64,000 nt of DNA from Aurelia coerulea (Eukaryota; Cnidaria; Scyphozoa; Semaeostomeae; Ulmaridae), in the NCBI GenBank assembly GCA_039566865.1, contig CM076961.1, positions 1,123,501-1,187,500 of the forward strand, given 5' to 3'. A model generated the notes under the pieces. It had not been told where the DNA came from. It worked only from the letters and a program-made list of their open reading frames with translations, and did not search any database. Positions within the stretch are counted from its first letter, which is position 1, and every line of letters begins with the position of its first letter. The translations under genes and the position numbers were made by a program. Shown piece by piece: positions 63,301 through 64,000 of this stretch.

Positions 63301-64000
63301 GGGATTAAAATACGCAGGAAAGGTAGAGACAAAAAGAGAATGCAAATTATGACTATCTCGGTGAATCAAACGTAAGTCTATTTTTTTTCTTCAAAGTTTC
63401 CTGCAGCCTGTGCTCACTCAACAATATTGTCATAATTTCAGACATCATTTAGTTATTTATCAATTTATTTAAAGTTGGTTAATTAACAGCTCTAGTTCTA
63501 CATTACATTATTACAATAATGTGAACTAATTTATACCAACTATTTACAAGAAAAATAAACCTATAATACAATGTAATGTAACTTACCAATAATCATTATC
63601 TACAAAGCTTACAATGGCATTTGTCTCCACTCCAATTTTTTATGTTTCTCTTAAATATAGCAGCTGATGAAGCGCTCTTTATTAAATCAGGTATGCTGTT
63701 CCATAAGAGGCTGCCTCGAAACTTAATAGAATCAATGCCAAACATAATACTTTTCGTTGCAGGGATTTGTAATAAATCTTTCGTCCTTAGGTCATATTTG
63801 GTGTCCTTTCTAACAAAACACTCCTGCATGAAGGACGGATTTGTACAGTTAAGTGTTTTGTATATCTCAATCATAAGCACACGAAGGTTTTGGATGTGAA
63901 TAGTAAGGTCTCAAAAATAGTAAGGTCTCGTAAGCAAAATATTAACAGCCAAAGTAAACCTACCTTATCGATTTCACATACTGTTATTGATTGCACAGTT
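56370..64000 (-). CDS. SRM: Spermidine/spermine-synthase-family aminopropyltransferase, divergent, 5' end beyond the window
   Basis: Exons: 63964-64000 (partial), 61945-62104, 61638-61721, 59413-59555, 57093-57215, and probably 56370-56480 as last exon. All phases agree. Residues seen in order: QSITVCEID (co-substrate-binding Glu-Ile-Asp segment), VDLVIEDAFKFL, YDVIICDSTDP (catalytic DSxDP motif), FYDMVKKALKPNGIFLSQ, RYPVVSFGFVSVPCF, then FYNLDIHRSSFALPNYLKK, which aligns with the end of human SRM (KYYNSDVHRAAFVLPEF). The family transfers aminopropyl groups from decarboxylated SAM to polyamines. Oddities: the usual PMGPA loop after DSSDP reads ERDDSAS; the GECQW motif is replaced by TGNNFW; a 36-residue tail follows. 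These suggest altered activity or a paralogue. The GGGDGG exon lies off the window. A foldback transposon abuts the acceptor of exon 57093-57215. Confidence 0.85.
57300..57800 (+). repeat. Left-arm array of 41-bp tandem repeats of the foldback element
   Basis: About twelve near-identical units starting CCCTAATTCAAGATC, spaced 41 bp (for example 57301 and 57342), with occasional 42-bp variants. Variation is mainly CCGGA versus CCAGA. Each unit is itself built of ATTCAAGAT-like sub-repeats. Confidence 0.93.
58545..58920 (-). repeat. Right-arm inverted array of the same 41-bp repeats
   Basis: The reverse complement of the left-arm unit (GAATTAGGGTGTTTCATTTTG...) is repeated, including two copies of a variant reading AGAGTGATTTCATTTTG. 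The pattern differs from the left arm, so the arms have evolved separately since insertion. Confidence 0.9.
59317..59403. mobile_element. Short hairpin MITE (TAGACT...GAGTCCC family)
   Basis: Terminal inverted repeats TAGACTAATGACGATGAGTC and its near-complement GACTCATCATCATAAGTCTA enclose about 40 bp. Its right end lies 3 bp from the GTGAGA donor (59407-59412) of the spermidine-synthase-like gene. Another copy is at 243-308, and related termini occur near 9838, 15140 and 15640. Confidence 0.75.
59585..60190 (+). pseudogene. Non-LTR retrotransposon reverse-transcriptase C-terminal remnant (CR1/L2-like)
   Basis: Two overlapping frames (59596-59880 and 59867-60190) carry the post-RT region: FVLSHFSYCPLVWMFYDRAL, INHIQERALRIAYKDY, then LMTEIYKTKGGLNP and the CNCRLC tail. 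A frameshift near 59870 breaks the protein. An AAT microsatellite (60322-60368) follows as a possible 3' tail. It is inserted in an intron of the spermidine-synthase-like gene on the opposite strand and is 5' truncated, as usual for this class. Confidence 0.8.
60322..60368. repeat. (AAT)n microsatellite
   Basis: About 15 trinucleotide units downstream of the RT remnant, possibly its 3' terminal repeat. Confidence 0.85.
61260..61612. mobile_element. ~350-bp MITE, copy 2 (GCACCTACCTTGTAGGAA)
   Basis: Inverted ends GCACCTACCTTGTAGGAA and TTCCTACAAGGTAGGC; the body is the reverse complement of 26406-26754. Confidence 0.8.
62205..62727. mobile_element. Palindromic MITE, CATAGGTTC family, copy 2
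   Basis: TATAGGTTCCAAATCTTTAA at the left and GATTTGGAACCTATT at the right, with the family interior (TCTACCGTTGGACTTTTG, GATGACGTCACATCCTCAAATG). In an intron of the spermidine-synthase-like gene. Confidence 0.78.
62807..63265. repeat. 154-bp tandem repeat, three copies
   Basis: TGTATGATA recurs at 62817, 62971 and 63125, an exact 154-bp spacing. Each unit carries CAAGTTAT(C/G)AAGTAACGAT, TTAATCCCCACGCGTGG or a close variant, and TAGAGCCATTATGCCACTCA-like sequence. Confidence 0.88.
63596..63880 (-). pseudogene. Non-LTR retrotransposon RT C-terminal remnant, second copy
   Basis: The frame LMIEIYKTLNCTNPSFMQECF through FRGSLLWNSIPDLIKSA to CHCKLCR matches the tail part of the 59585-60190 element (EIYKT, PSFM, WNxxP, CxCxLC) but at low identity, so it is a different element of the same class. 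It lies between two exons of the spermidine-synthase-like gene. Confidence 0.75.

Overview
Eukaryotic (metazoan) genomic DNA. The evidence is spliced genes with GT-AG introns, animal-type housekeeping genes, and introns and spacers packed with short non-autonomous transposons. Nothing here is prokaryotic. The gene set, DIRS-like and non-LTR retroelement remnants and dense palindromic MITEs suggest a marine invertebrate, probably a cnidarian. That taxonomic guess is inference only.

Nine protein-coding genes can be assembled exon by exon. In every case but one (TAF1C exon 3/4) the splice phases agree without adjustment. In order: (1) TAF1C-like subunit of the Pol I factor SL1, minus, 3426-18625, 6 exons; (2) SNRPF (Sm protein F), plus, 19141-21096, 4 exons; (3) a secreted or membrane-anchored laccase-like multicopper oxidase, minus, 25554-31493, 3 exons; (4) ARF4-like small GTPase, minus, 34859-39792, 5 exons; (5) LSM8, minus, 40971-44599, 4 exons; (6) single-exon TatD-family nuclease with an N-terminal CCHC zinc knuckle, plus, 45300-46247; (7) MFSD3-like transporter, minus, 48258-53450, 4 exons; (8) C19orf44/DUF4614-like protein, plus, 53804-55396; (9) a divergent spermidine-synthase-family gene, minus, running off the right edge, 56370-64000+. 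TAF1C/SNRPF, LSM8/TatD and MFSD3/C19orf44 are head-to-head pairs with short shared promoter regions. The genes are ordinary housekeeping genes of separate pathways and do not form an operon-like system.

The non-coding majority is a mosaic of mobile DNA: hAT-type elements with 8-bp target duplications (17.4, 39.2 and 50.3 kb); long-palindrome elements sharing TACMGGGTGNSCC termini (11.6, 12.3, 12.9 and 33.9 kb); several other hairpin MITE families; a chimeric 5S/tRNA-like SINE; a tRNA-like SINE; a DIRS-type gag remnant; and two non-LTR RT tails.

The most striking structure is a foldback transposon at 57224-58949. Each terminal inverted repeat is an array of 41-bp tandem repeats. A perfect 9-bp target duplication covers the 3' splice site of a spermidine-synthase-like exon, so the element supplies the sequence directly upstream of that acceptor. 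A second hairpin element sits a few bases inside the other end of the same intron. No CRISPR, rRNA or functional tRNA gene is seen. I found no undescribed multi-gene system; the novelty is in the mobile-element architecture and in a few unusual protein domain combinations.
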